The notes below the pieces were generated by a model. It was not told the origin of the DNA. It did not search any database and was given only the letters and a program-made list of their open reading frames with translations. From NCBI GenBank assembly GCA_947650365.1, contig OX393549.1:13313297-13377296 (forward strand): a stretch of 64,000 bases of DNA. The letters are read 5' to 3'. This DNA is from Chamaelirium japonicum. Lineage: Eukaryota > Streptophyta > Magnoliopsida > Liliales > Melanthiaceae. Position 1 is the first letter of the stretch; every line of letters starts with the position of its first letter. Shown in pieces: positions 13,301 to 62,926 of this stretch. The position numbers and the translations under genes are program-made.

Positions 13301-13972
13301 ATCAAAGACTGTATGTTTGATGTTGAATGCTAAGAATTCGTTCGAAATATGTGAGGATATGGGTTGGACTTTATGTTTTCGTTATACAAATCAAAAAAAA
13401 AATTTATGCAATTCAAAAATCTGTTGGGTTTTTTTTTCCATCTATTTATGTGCACAGGCATTTCTAATTGAACAACCCACCCATTATTTTGCAAATTGGG
13501 CAACTCGAGCAACTAGAAGCAGCAGGGCCACTCGTGAGACACTCCCGGAGCAGACCGAGCTCTAAAACCATGCGAAATATCCGAGTGCTCCAAAAGGCCA
13601 GCCTTATGGAGGGAGGAGAGCACAGCGGGTATACCAAGACAATGATCTCAGCTCCCATTACCGATGTGGGACTAACCGCTCAACAGTGCAAATATAAATC
13701 TATGACCTAACGCACGCCAGAACTATTCAATCACCTTGCCATCACGTCGAGAACGAAAAGGATAAACTAGCAACAACAGGGCATATATACAAGAACAGCC
13801 TTTTTAACAGAAACAAGAAACTTGGGGATCCCCATAGTCTGGGTGATGCCAAAGATATGATGCTTCCCAAGTACCAAAATGAAGCACCAGCTTTGAGGCC
13901 CCAATTCATCTGACATTGTGATGCAATCTCACAAAAATTTACACCCATAACAGGAGGGGAGTTGAACTCTCC
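13301..13972 (-). other. PARP1 3' flank and probable 3' UTR
   Basis: This stretch lies between the PARP1 stop codon and the satellite array. The first 230 bp or so after the stop read like a T-rich plant 3' UTR, with TGTATAT near 13785. No canonical AATAAA is visible, so the cleavage site cannot be placed. The rest shows no gene. Confidence 0.4.
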
Positions 13973-51484
<37,512 letters not shown>

Positions 51485-51640
51485 CGATGGCAATGGAACG
51501 GAATGTGGGTATGGATTCCCACAGGCTCTCACGGAAGAGAGAGAGAGAGAGAGAGAGAGACTGTCCTTTGGGAGTTTATAGTCGGGTTTTCTTGAGGGTG
51601 GACTATATACATCACAGTGTTTTCAGAACTTTTCTATTTG
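51485..51640 (-). promoter_or_regulatory. PARP1: Candidate PARP1 core promoter and 5' UTR
   Basis: Reading toward the gene, a TATATAG box lies at 51603-51609, about 120 bp before the ATG. A CT-rich tract (GA on the plus strand, 51537-51560) lies between. A pyrimidine patch in the leader is common in plant genes. The transcription start, about 51575, is inferred from the usual TATA distance. Confidence 0.4.
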
Positions 51641-51839
51641 CACAATGCAAAGTTAACTTTTTCAGTTCTTTCATTCCCCGTTATTGTTCGAAAGTCTCTT
51701 GTTCACTTTCATATGTTGATTATCTTATGTGGCGATTGTTCTGAGAGCGGGTGAAAGATACATGGCTTAGGCTTCCAACAAAATGGTGAGCTCGAGTATT
51801 AATCTCCGATAGTGAAATTCTAAATCCTTGATTGTCAGT

Positions 51840-53500
51840 ATTGTTCTTGTTTGTTCTTGTGTTTGTATCTTCTTTCTTGGTTGTGTGATCTCTGGAAAGT
51901 CCAACCTTAAACCTCGCAGTACGCTTTCAAAAAGATTCAACGTATCAGATCTAGATCGTTTGTGTTACCACATGCGATGTCTCACCTTTGTTTGGCTTTA
52001 TTTGTGAGTTCAAACCAATCTATGAGAAATTACATGTAAGTCCTTTATTGTTGAGTCAGTAGTTCAAATTCATTAGATGACTCAGTAGTCCGTCACGCGG
52101 CCTTAGATGCTCACCTGAGATAGTCATGCGATGAGTGGATTTACAGGGATAGATAGACTTTATTGATTGCATCGTTTTATGTGCATCTGCATCATTATGT
52201 CTATTCATACTTTTTGAGACTTCGACACGTTGTTTATATGATTTTCCTTCTAAAGTAATCGTGCTTTAAAAAATATATCTTTACATTCTTGAAGATCTAT
52301 TTTGGTTTCGTCATAGTACAAGTCGAGAGGTTCAATTAGAGTTTTTCTACATCTTTACATTTTCGAAAATCGGTTTTGGTTTTGTCGTAGTCTAAGTCAA
52401 GAGGATCCAACACTTATATTTTTTCTAAGTGTTGGAAGTTTATACTAGGCGTTTGAACAACTGTTCGGACCCATAGTATTCTAGATCCGAATAACAATTC
52501 GGACTCCTAGACAAAATGGTTGGACTGAATCATAGTGGTCCATACCACTTAGGACAAACAGTGTTGAGGCATCTGTACAACTGTTCGGATGCTTAGCCCT
52601 AATTTGGGGATATTCTGGGTCTGCAATCCGAACAACCGTTCAAACTGTAATCAAGTCAGTCCAAATAGTTGTTCGGACAGCTAGTGCCCAGAAAATGCAT
52701 GTTCAAGTCAACCTTATAATTTTACTTTTAGATCTTGATCCAATGGATGTTTCGCCCTGGGATTGGTCTACGTTATATATACCTCATTCCTCACTTTGTT
52801 TGTGTGGAAAAACAGAGGAGAATGATTTTGCTTGAATTTTTGGTGGAGAACCATTAGAAGAATCTTCTTCCCTTCCTCCTCACTGTAAGGCCTACCACTA
52901 AGGTAAGATCCCTATTGTCTTGTAGGTTATTTTTTAACATGTATGCTTTGATTTAGTTTATCGAAGTTTTGTTTTTTCTTTGTCGGAATGTATATTGGAT
53001 CCCTTTGTTAAGGTTGTCTAAGGGTTTTTAGTTCCCTCTCCAGTTTACCCTTATAAATCCAATGTGGTGAGTTCTTTCATGTGAATCGAAAGAGGGTTGG
53101 GTCTCGCTTGAGTGAACTTTGCGATAAGAATCATATTTCCCCTTAGTATGGCATTGGGGTTTACCAGCATATATATATCATTTGGGATCGGATGGGTTAC
53201 TCCATCGAAGTAGTATTTTAACGAGTACCACCACCCACAGTGAAGTACGGTTCACCTTTTTGACACATTCGAGCCTTGTGAGGGCAAGCATTGGTGTCTT
53301 CGCGTGAACGGATCACGGGAATCCGAGTGGCGACTCGGGTGAGGACGATATATGCCTGATACCATGGTCGGATTGAGAGTGGACAACGGAAGGCCGATCG
53401 ACTTGATTATCAATCCTTTTAATAAGATCATGGTCGTGTTGTCGTCTTTGATGATTATAAAATTGATCATGCAATAATAATAATGCACATGTATTAAAAC
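51840..53500. mobile_element. Probable degraded LTR-type sequence
   Basis: At 52440-52700 the word CAACTGTTCGGAC and its complement recur five to six times, followed by GTTATATATACC (about 52770), a pattern seen in retrotransposon LTRs. I cannot fix ends, and no protein domain is present. Confidence 0.35.
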
Positions 53501-53680
53501 CTATGAATTATCAAGAATTTACCTCATATGATTTATAAACACCTATGGAGAAAAATGAAGCTGGAATAAGACAATGGAGACAAAGATCGGGGATGAAACA
53601 TTGTCATTCTTCTTTTTTTTTTTGCCAAAAGTGGTTGGACCATTGAAAGTCCTCCTTCTTCTTGTCATTCTTCATGCTTG

Positions 53681-55030
53681 TGTTGGGATTGGTGTGTCAA
53701 TTCCAATAATGCCTGACACATGAATTAGTAATATATTATTAAAACTCATAAATCACTGTACATAAGATGTATAAATCCACTAGTCCACTTTAGTATGCCT
53801 AAGGTAACTTTGAAATGTGAATGAGATTCACATAGAAGATATTTGAGTTGCCATACACCCTTAAGTAGGTTTAAAGTTGGTTGCTAGACTAGACATCTAG
53901 CATGTAAGATTGTAACTTATTATATTTGAAATGTATCAACACTAAATAACTAGCATATAAGATTGGACATCTAGCATGTGAGACTGTAACATCATGACCT
54001 TCTTGTTTGAGATATGTAGTCTATGTCAACTACTGGTATGAGATATAAAGTCATGTAGTGTTGATGCATTTCGAATATAATGAACATAATCAAAAGAGAA
54101 CCAATTTTAATAATTTATCAACCATTATCATAGAACCTCTACTGCTAGTTGACTAGAACCAAAATCCTAGAATGTGTTATAAACCTTAGGTTTGGTGTTA
54201 TCCACTTTAACCTACCAATCAGTTAGATCTGATACACACCAACATTGTTTAGATTAGATAGTTTTGCATTAGACTTCAGAGGACGCAAGCAGTCCGTAGG
54301 AATTTTATATTCCCCAAGAGGAACTAGGTATACTTCTCATGAAGTGCTGATTACCAGGGTTGGCCAACAGTAATCAAAGTAAGATGGTGATCACGAAGCA
54401 ACGAAAAGTCAGGACTCAAGTGGATGTACAAAACTATGAGGGATATTTAGTATTGATCCTATCTATTCTCACGGACATCATATTGGAAGGGTTTAAGAGC
54501 AACATAGTGGGGTAAGAGTACTCGCATGAAATATTAATAACCTCAGAGTGCAACGATGTCTCAGTAGTGGTTGTAGGCACAGTTAATTGGAATGATCTAG
54601 TCGTATAATGACTATGACCATGGTACCAGTTGGAGCCAAAGTTATTAGGGTCTCAAAAATTTCAACTTGTAGCCACTTCTAACAGTCAAGCGAACCAAAT
54701 GGAATGCCATTAGAGTTTACTAGTAGTGGATAACACTGTGATAACTAGGACACCAAAGACACATGTATTAGGAGTTAGTACAACTTATGTTTTATAATTG
54801 GATTATGATTAATAAGCGGTTCATTCTCTAGATTCTCTTTTGGAGGAATTATAATTGGACAAGGACTCCTCAGGTGGGACCCACTCGGTGAGCCCCTGGC
54901 CCTTAGAAAGAGAATACGAACCCATGAATGTGTATGAAAATCATTATGTGAGATTTCTAGTTGGAATATCTATATAATAAGGGACAACGGTTGTGGGGGG
55001 GACAAATGAACTGAGACAAAGGAGCGGCTG
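53681..55030 (+). mobile_element. Possible copia-type solo LTR, ends uncertain
   Basis: It starts TGTTGGGATTGGTGTGTCAA, which resembles the 5' end of SIRE-type copia LTRs, and has CTATATAATAAGG near 54970 as a possible promoter. I found no matching CA end or target duplication. Confidence 0.35.
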
Positions 55031-55640
55031 AGATTTATCTAGAGGAGGGGGATAAACTTGGAGACTCGATCATAGTCGTCCGTTTCCTAGCCTTGACCAA
55101 CGATCCCACTCACCTTTTTTTAAAAATCCCACTCGGTATCTTAAATGCCCTTTTAAATCTCTTTTCAAATTTGAGTTTATAGGTCAGCAAGCAGATATAT
55201 ATCTGACCACGTGTCCTACTGCACAGCCGTCCGTTTTCACCCAGCTCAATCGATGAATCGCAATCAGTCCGAGCCAAAAGGGTATGGATGGTTTGATTGA
55301 ATGCCACATCAAAAATAGAAAAGCTGTTAGGGAAAAGAAAATTTTTTTGGTCCTGTTACCACGCCTCGAGCCCCGCTCCTCCATTTCTCTTCTCTTAAAC
55401 CCCATTCAGAGCAGCTACCCCCGTCTCTCTCTCTCTCATCCGGCGGCCTCCGATCTCACTTCCTCCCTCTGCCTCCTCGCTTTGGTGCCGCCCTTAGAGC
55501 CTTCGGTCGCCCCCAAGCTTCCTCCTCCTTGCTGCCGCCTGAGAAGAAAAGGCGAGGCGTGCACCGTCGATGACCTCCAAGTGCAGGTGGGCGTCCATCT
55601 CCACCACCACCGTCTATCTTCTTTCCCACCAAATCCGAAC
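55031..55640 (+). other. Possible leader of an unrecognised plus-strand transcript
   Basis: CT-rich sequence with CCTCCTCCTT words, an ATG at 55284 and another at 55570, next to the module array. The frame becomes low-complexity within the array, so I do not call a gene. Confidence 0.25.
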
Positions 55641-55753
55641 CTCCACCCCCGACGACGCCACATCAGAGACCCCACCATGCTTGGAGTTGGTTGTGGTGGT
55701 GTTGATGTGGTGGTGGTGTATGGCGGTGGTGATCTCCAAGCCCGGGCAAGTAA

Positions 55754-55803
<50 letters not shown>

Positions 55804-56324
55804 GTTTGTTTTTTTTGTTCTTGAAACAGAGCATTTGTGGTGGTGTTGATGTGGTGGTGGTGTGTGGCGGTGGTGATCTCCAAGCCCGGGCAAGTAACCC
55901 CCCCCCTCTCTCTCTCTCTCTCTTATTGTTTGTTTTTTTTGTTCTTGAAACAGGGCAGTTGTGTGGATGGTGCGGTGGTGGAGGTGGTGATATGGTGGTG
56001 GCCGGTGGTGTGGTGGTGGTGGTGATGTGGTGGGGGTGTTGATGTGGTCGTGGATCCCGTGGATGGTGCGGTGGTGGTGGGATGGTGGTGTTGATGTGGT
56101 TGGGGTGGTGCCGTGGTGGTGGATCCCGTGGACGGTGCGGTGGTGGTGGGATGGTGGTGTTGATGTGGTGATGGTGACCGGGGTTGCAGATGGTGGTGGT
56201 GCTGTTGATGTGGTGGTGGTGACCTCCACCGCCGACGACGCCACATCAGAGACCCCGCCATGCTTGGAGTTGGTTGTGGTGGTGGTGTGTGGCGGTGGTG
56301 ACCTCCAGGCTCGGGCAAGTAACC

Positions 56325-56376
<52 letters not shown>

Positions 56377-56457
56377 GTTTGTTTTTTTTTGTTCTTGAAA
56401 CAGAGCATTTGTGGTGTGGATGGTGCGGTGGTGGGGGTGGTGATATGGTGGTGGTGC

Positions 56458-56489
<32 letters not shown>

Positions 56490-57095
56490 GTTTGTTTTTT
56501 TTTTGTTCTTGAAACATGGCAGTTGTGGTGTGGATGGTGCGGTGGTGGAGGTGGTGATATGGTGGTGGCCGGTGGTGTGGTGGTGGTGGTGATGTGGTGG
56601 GGGTGTTGATGTGGTGGTGGATCCCGTGGATGGTATGGTGGTGGTGGGATGGTGCTGTTGATGTGGTCGGGGTGGTGCCGTGGTGGTGGATCCCGTGGAT
56701 GGTGCGGTGGTGGTGGGATGGTGGTGTTGATGTGGTGATGGTGGCCGGGGTTGCAGATGGTGGTGGTGCTGTTGATGTGGTGGTGGTGACCTCCAAGCTA
56801 GAGCGGCAAGTAAGCCCTCTCTCTCTCTCTCATTGTTTGTTTTGTTCTTGAAACAGGGCAGTGGTGGTGTGTATGGTGCGGTGGTGGTGGTGGTGGGGTC
56901 GCGGTGGTTCCCGGTGGTGGTGGTGGTGGTGGTGGATCCTGTGGATGGTGCGGCGGTGGTGGGGTGGTAGTGTTGATGTGGTGATGGTGGCCGGGATGGT
57001 GGTGTTGACGAGAACCGGACACCAGTCTCAATAAGAATGCCCCCCCTCTCTCTCTCTCTCATTCTTTCTTTTGTTTTTTTTTTGTTTTTATTGCA
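55641..57095 (+). repeat. Tandem array of GGT-rich modules with intron-like (CT)n spacers
   Basis: Modules of GGTGGTGTTGATGTGG and GGCGGTGGTGAT are separated about six times by a segment that begins CAAGTAA, runs through (CT)n and TTATTGTTTGTTTT and ends GTTCTTGAAACAG (about 55750-55832, 55890-55953, 56317-56402, 56455-56516, 56808-56855, 57040-57095). The fourth lacks the final CAG and the last lacks both signals. A GACGACGCCACATCAGAGAC block recurs 590 bp apart (about 55650 and 56236). Long frames on both strands result from low complexity. Confidence 0.75.
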
Positions 57096-57680
57096 AATTT
57101 TTTGAATAATGGAGAATTAATGGGCCAAATCTCTTTCGATCATGTTGTGGTGGTTCTTGAATGTTATTCACGATCAGGTTCCTGTCATCTGGCCAGATGG
57201 ATCGCATTCTGCCTCAAGCTTCACCACCAGACCTTGAACCATAGTCGGACTAAAGTATTACCGATTTGTACATAGTTTTTTTTTCTTTTTAATGGAAAGA
57301 GTATTAAAAAAAAATGACTGCATTATTTTGTAGAGTATTTTTTTCTTATGAAAGGATAAAATCTATAAATCTTTTTAATAGACAGTCCATAAATTGAAAT
57401 TGTTTTTTTCTTTCATTAAATTCAAACTAGCCAATTTGATCCTCTGTTTTTCAAGTAACTTGATCCTTTATTTTTTAAGAAAGAGGTTTCTCACATGTAT
57501 TTTTTTTATTTGTTTTCTCTTTTCTTTTCTTTTTTTAAAAGGGTCGGGAAAGAGAGAAATGACCACAAACACTGAGATGGACATTACTGTTTGCTCTCTT
57601 GTTGAGATCACCCCCACCTCATCTCTTCAGGTAACACACCCTCGCTTGCTCTCTATTGTTATTCATCTCTATTTCTTAAA
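57096..57680 (+). other. AT-rich spacer with one exon-like segment
   Basis: ATGACCACAAACACTGAGATGG at 57559 reads about 24 codons to CTTCAG|GTAACA, a plausible first exon with donor, but no homology is recognised. Confidence 0.25.
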
Positions 57681-57778
57681 AAAAAATATAAAAAATAATA
57701 TATTTATAAAAAGCGGAACAAAACTTCTTAAATTATTGAAAAAGGTATTACCAGTCTACTGTATAAAAAAAATTTACC

Positions 57779-58240
57779 TAAATTACACTTTGCCCCCTTG
57801 AAGTTTAGCTCAAAAACACTTACCCCTGTAGTTTATTTTGTTCCAAATTGCACCCTAAAGTTTGAAATGTTAGCACAATACACCCTTTTGTCAACTACCT
57901 AATTTCCTCATTTGGTAATTTTTATCTGATAAAAATTGAATTGAGGGGGGCAAAAAGTAGTTTATAAAGTACAAGGGGGTTAAGTGTTTTTGAGCTAAAC
58001 TTCAAGAGGGCTATTTTTTTAAAGGGTACTTAACCTCCCTGTATTTTATTTTAGGGGGGCAATTACACCCTAAAGTTTGAAATGTTAGCTCAATACCCCC
58101 TTTTGTCAACTACTTAATTTTCTCATTTGGTAATTTTTATCTGATAAAAATTGAATTGAAGGGGGTAAAATGTAGTTTATAAACTACAGCGGGCATAAGT
58201 GTTTTTTAGCCAATCTTTCAGGGGGGCAAAGTATAATTTA
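57779..58240. mobile_element. MITE with about 43-bp inverted ends
   Basis: TAAATTACACTTTGCCCCC faces GGGGGGCAAAGTATAATTTA, with AAAACACTTA repeated further in. Inside, CACCCTAAAGTTTGAAATG and TTTTTATCTGATAAAAATTG each occur twice, about 230 bp apart. Confidence 0.75.
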
Positions 58241-58297
58241 CTCTTTTTGAACCAATCAAATTTTCTGACTGTACAACCATTGGATTTTTTTTTTTAA

Positions 58298-58420
58298 AGA
58301 GGGTTACCCGCCTATACAACAGGCAGGGTAATTTTTTTTTTTTTTAAATAAGCTACTAGCCTGTACAATAGGCGGGGTTAAAAAAAAAACTAAAGGATCG
58401 CCTATACAATAGGCGGGTAA
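58298..58420. repeat. Three repeated CGCCTATACAATAGGCG-type palindromes
   Basis: Variants lie at about 58308, 58350 and 58400, each an 8-9 bp stem around a 3-base loop, separated by homopolymer T or A runs. Confidence 0.7.
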
Positions 58421-58524
58421 GGTCTTTTTCAACAATTTAAGAAGTTTTGTATCGTTTTTTATAAATATATTATTTATTTATGATTTTTTTAAGAAATTGC
58501 TGATTAATCTAAATTGCTAATATA

Positions 58525-58795
58525 TTTAGTTTGCATAGCAGTCGGGCTAAGTGTGGTCGGCAATCGTCAGGATTCTATTGCCACTCTCGAATTATTGGAC
58601 CCCCTAATAATATATTTACCTCTTTCGAAACGTCCCGTTGCCACCCTCAAAATATTATGAACCTCCCCTCTTAAAATAATATCGTTCATGAATTATTATT
58701 GTCGCCATCAAAATATTGCCCTCTCTTGAAATAATATCGTTGCTACCATGCCAATTCGTCTATGTGGCGATCAAAATATGATGAACAACAAATGA
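58525..58795. repeat. Dispersed repeat, copy 1
   Basis: TTAGTTTGCATAGC and the CCACCCTC(A/G)AAATATTATGA words match 61953-62225; a partial third copy lies at 61195-61295. Confidence 0.65.
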
Positions 58796-59099
58796 GTACT
58801 AAATGTCTTTAATAAATAGTTGGTTCTTTGATTTTTTTTTTTGCTTTTATGCATGTATTGTAGTGTGAGATTGCTTTTATGCATGTATTGTACTGTTATA
58901 GCACAAAAATGTGTACATTTCATTGTAAATGTCACACTTTGAGCTTATTCTAGGTGTTTAAAGATTGCTTTAAAGATTTTAAATTCAAGTGGATTACAAA
59001 AGCAGTTGTTAACTAGCTCAAAATGCCTCAAATTCATATATATCTTACGAATGTTCCGCATTCTTGATAACTAAATTGCTCCTTCAATTAATTCTGCAG

Positions 59100-59163
59100 C
59101 CATTGCAACAATTACCATTGCGGAGACTCTAAAAAACAATGGGCTTGCTATATATCGAGACGA
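59100..59163 (+). pseudogene. ALBA-like exon (isolated)
   Basis: 64 bp between a TCTGCAG acceptor and a GTAAGA donor encode IATITIAETLKNNGLAIYRD, very like the helix of plant ALBA-family nucleic-acid-binding proteins as I remember it. I could not find the preceding N-terminal half or the following strand in order, so this is more likely a fragment than a working gene. Confidence 0.4.
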
Positions 59164-59577
59164 GTAAGATTCTCTTTATGTATCCTTCTCGAGTTAAATG
59201 TTGGATTCTCATTTGAATACAACATCATTCTCAATGAATTACAAGTTGTGATTAATGAGATGTTATCATTTTTCTTAGGTTTATAAAGCAATTGGGTTAA
59301 AATTAACCAATGAATCTGCTGATATAATTAGAATATTTTATTTTGCTTGCAGAACTTAAAACTAACCCACATTCGGCGTGGGCACTGAAATTCGACGAGG
59401 AGAGGGGTTCAGATTTGCAATTGCAGATTTGCAGAATTGGAGAAGTGGGATTTTTTTTTACAGTTCCTGAGGAAGCGGAGAGGAGGGCGGAGAGGAGGGG
59501 GAATTCCGGGGGTTGTGGTGGGCAATTTCTTTTCATTTTTTGATGCTCTCCCTATACTTCATTGTTTCTTTTTTTAA

Positions 59578-59625
<48 letters not shown>

Positions 59626-59630
59626 TCCAG

Positions 59631-59995
59631 GCGGTCGAGGCCGGGGTTGTTGGGGCTGCCGGACAAAACACTGCCTCTACAGGAGTAGGTATTCATTTCT
59701 TTTTTATCCTCTCTCTCTAGATTATTGCTACTCTTCCAATTTTTTCTTTGTATTTTTTCCATCTCCTTTCCTTTTTTTCCCCATCCCTTTCTCTTTTTCA
59801 GGCGGTCGAGGTCGAGGTTGCCAACAGAATGGTAACTGGGGTATTGCCTCTGGCGAGGCTGGAACATGTCATCATTTTCTTTTCCCTATCTCAACTTATT
59901 TTTTCTTTTGCCCTGTTTAATGATTATCGACTCTCCTTTTGTTTCCTTTTTATTTTTTCAGGGGGTCGAGGTTGTTCGTGGAGTGGCAACTGGGG
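59631..59995 (+). pseudogene. GRG-coding exon-like segments
   Basis: Three segments after TTCCAG, TTTCAG and TTTTCAG (59631, about 59803, about 59962) each start GGTCGAGGT and read GRGRGC or GRGCS, two continuing to NGNWG or SGNWG. They resemble the Arg-Gly tails of some ALBA proteins and may belong with the exon at 59100. The phases do not join, so no intact protein is predicted. Confidence 0.35.
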
Positions 59996-59999
59996 TACC

Positions 60000-60101
60000 G
60001 CCGATAGCGTTACATTCATCTTTCTTTCCCCTTCATTGATTTTTAATTTTGGGGGTTGTTTAGCAGCAGTCAGTAAGAGTAGGGTGAGGGTGAGGTTGAG
60101 G

Positions 60102-60142
<41 letters not shown>

Positions 60143-61190
60143 TACTGAGAATTAATGGAGTGTAGTTGATTTCCACTCCAACAGTCTCTCACTCCAACAA
60201 CCAAATAATGTAGAGGAATTTTGCTTACCAGTGGAATCCTCGCTCAAACGATCGAGCAAAAGTCCCACAAAAATTATTTGCCGGGTTTTTTAATTTGCTT
60301 TCCAAAAATTTGTAGATAGGGTCAGGGCATTAAAGAGAGGAAAAATATGGATATTTTTTTATTGTATAAAGAGAAAAACATAAAAGGTGCTTGATTAGAA
60401 ATGGGCATATAAAATGTTGTAGTTGCACCCATTTGTTTAATTCTTCTAAAATTGTCATCTCAATTTTTCTGATGTTTGTTTCAATTGTTTTATCTTTCTA
60501 TATATAGTTTTAGCACGAGCTCTTCTTTCTGCTTATCAGCATGGAGATTTGTTGTCATTTTGAATTTGCCACCATCTGCTTGCAGGGATGTTTTGGGGTC
60601 TCTTTATCATTTCAGTTTCCTGTTCTTATAATTGAGGGGGTGGTAGGGGGGGTATCGGCCAGCGCTTGGTTTTTATGACGGCATAATACAATCATGTTTA
60701 GTATAGAAGAACACCACCTATTGGGTTTTTATGAAATGATATGGAAATATTTCTTTTTTATGCGGTGGCGGACAATTACGATGGTAGGATGCGTTGAGCA
60801 GCAATAAGAAGCAGCTATCGACGTAAGCGATAGTGCGAGCGGTGGCAAATGACGGTGGCGGGTGGTAGCGGTGGGGTAGCGACCGGTAGTGGCGATGTGG
60901 GTTTTTTGGCCGAATAGTGGAGGTGGGCAACAGTGGCATACATTTTTTTTTTGTGATCGATAGCGACCAAGGATGGTGCATCAATAGCGGTGGCGTCGAG
61001 CATCGACGACAGGTGGATGGCAACGCCAATGAGGAACAACGAGTGGAGGTAACGACGGACAATGGTTGCAAGTGTGCAACCTTTGATGTGTGGCAGCGAC
61101 GGGTAAACTACGTAGCAATAAGATGTTTTGCTACCTCCGACACCTATAATAGGTGCTCATGCGATGGAAATTGGGGGGGAGTAAGTGAGA
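60000..61190. other. Low-complexity GGTGGCGA-rich spacer
   Basis: It includes (GA)n at 60108-60139 and a stretch of GGTGGCG/GCGACGG words at about 60770-61090 that keeps frames open on both strands. No gene is supported. Confidence 0.4.
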
Positions 61191-61299
61191 AAAAATATTG
61201 TCACCTCTCAAAATATGACCTCCCTCGAAATATCATCGATGCCCTTGAAAGTTTTTATAATGCCCTCGAACTTCTTTGCGTGCCCCGGGAATGGAGTTT

Positions 61300-61439
<140 letters not shown>

Positions 61440-61544
61440 TATGACGACCACATCCACGTAGCAATTTATGCACACGGTGCGGTGCAGCGCCATGAATGAT
61501 GGTGCCGTCCTCTAACCATAATCCTCCGTGGAAAATAGTAATAT

Positions 61545-61760
61545 TAGGGGTGAAACTTGGGTTGGGTAAAACCGAGAACCGACCCAACACGATCTAAAAT
61601 GGGTCGGGTTGGTTCCGGTATTGTTAACTTAATGGGTTGATTCGGTTCTAAGTTTGTAGACCTGATTAATATGAGTCGGTTTCAGGTTGGGACTCTGGTA
61701 GACTTGGATTGGGTCGACTTCATGTTGAACCCTCACAGTCATTCGTTGTATGTTGGTCGG
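61545..61760. mobile_element. hAT-type MITE fragment
   Basis: It starts TAGGGGTG like the MITE at 19738 and carries GGGTCGGGTTGGTT and CCGAGAACCGACCC words. The opposite end is not visible. Confidence 0.45.
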
Positions 61761-61854
61761 GACTAAAAATAGTCGGCAACTGTCGAATGCCACCACAGCA
61801 TGGGTGATGCCTTGGGTTAGGTCGTTTTAGGGTTGTCCCCTCCGCCAAAGGAGA

Positions 61855-61858
61855 GAGA

Positions 61859-61909
<51 letters not shown>
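61855..61909. repeat. (GA)n microsatellite
   Basis: Imperfect then pure GA repeat. Confidence 0.9.
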
Positions 61910-61910
<1 letters not shown>

Positions 61911-61952
61911 AACCTGGAGGGAGGGGGTTCCGAGTTAAAACCTCACCATAAT

Positions 61953-62240
61953 TGTTAGTTTGCATGGCGATCGGGCTAAATGGGGTTGGCAGTCGTCAGG
62001 GTTCCTGTTGCCACCCTCGATTTATTGAACCCCCTAATAATATAGTTACCGCTTGAAACGTTCCGTTGCCACTCTCGAAATATTATGAAACCCCCCCTCT
62101 CTCTCAAATTAATATCATTGCCTATAAATTATTATTGTCGCCCTCAAAATATTATCGCCACCCTCTAAATTTATCACCACTCTCAAAGTATTTTCGTCGC
62201 TCTCGAAATCTTTTTCGTGTCCTTGGGCAAGTGGTTTTTA
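61953..62240. repeat. Dispersed repeat, copy 2
   Basis: It matches 58525-58795: TTAGTTTGCATGGC, CGGGCTAAATGGGG, CCCCCTAATAATATA, then CCACCCTCGAAATAT-type words every 25-35 bp. Confidence 0.65.
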
Positions 62241-62926
62241 CCTAGTGAGTTCACTAAATTATGATTGAGTTGACTAAGTTGACACTTTTACTTTTAAGTT
62301 TTTCCCGGATAAGTTATATATAACTATCCATTCTTATGATTTAAGAGCGACCATTGTTGTCCATTTTAATAGCTAAGATGACTTTCCTAAAAAGTAGGAG
62401 AGTCATAGGTGTCCTAATAGGAGCAGGACTTCAAGTCTCTCTCTGGTCAAAATCCTCTTAAACTAAAAAGATGATCTTTCGGTAGACGATATTTCTATTA
62501 CCATGCTTCCATTGTAATACTGAATTGCTAAGTTTTATAAAGTGCTTTTAAAATGATCAACCCTTATCCAGTGCCACCTATAGATGTATTCAACATAGTA
62601 AGGAGAAAAAAAAACGAAGATTTATAATGATAATAATCTCCTTCTCCTTAAATTCAACAAAACTCCCCTCCTTTCATCTCAGGTTTTGGTTCTCTCTCCT
62701 TCATATCAAAAATTCGGGGCATGACAGATTGTCAGTTTATATAGAATCTTTGTTTACGTAGCTGATTATGAGAGTAGTTCAAGTGTACCCCTCTGACTAC
62801 ATCATGGAGGGTTCATCTATGTTCAGTCGGTTGAGTGCTGTCAGTGGGGCCATACGCTCATCAAGCTCATGATAGACAGGAAGCCATGGAGTCTGTTGGG
62901 AGCAGCTCAGACCCTCAACAAAACAC

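Larger units (their letters stand above)
57690..58475. mobile_element. Large inverted-repeat element carrying a nested MITE
   Basis: The left arm AATATATTTATAAAAAGCG ... CTTCTTAAATTATTGAAAAAG (57690-57755) is repeated inverted at about 58420-58475. The space between holds the MITE at 57779-58240 and the hairpin words at 58298-58420. Confidence 0.6.

Noticed and set aside
55923..57062. 379-codon minus-strand frame rich in His, Thr and Pro
   Set aside because: It comes from the GGT-rich low-complexity array, has no domain, and its plus-strand shadow is equally open.
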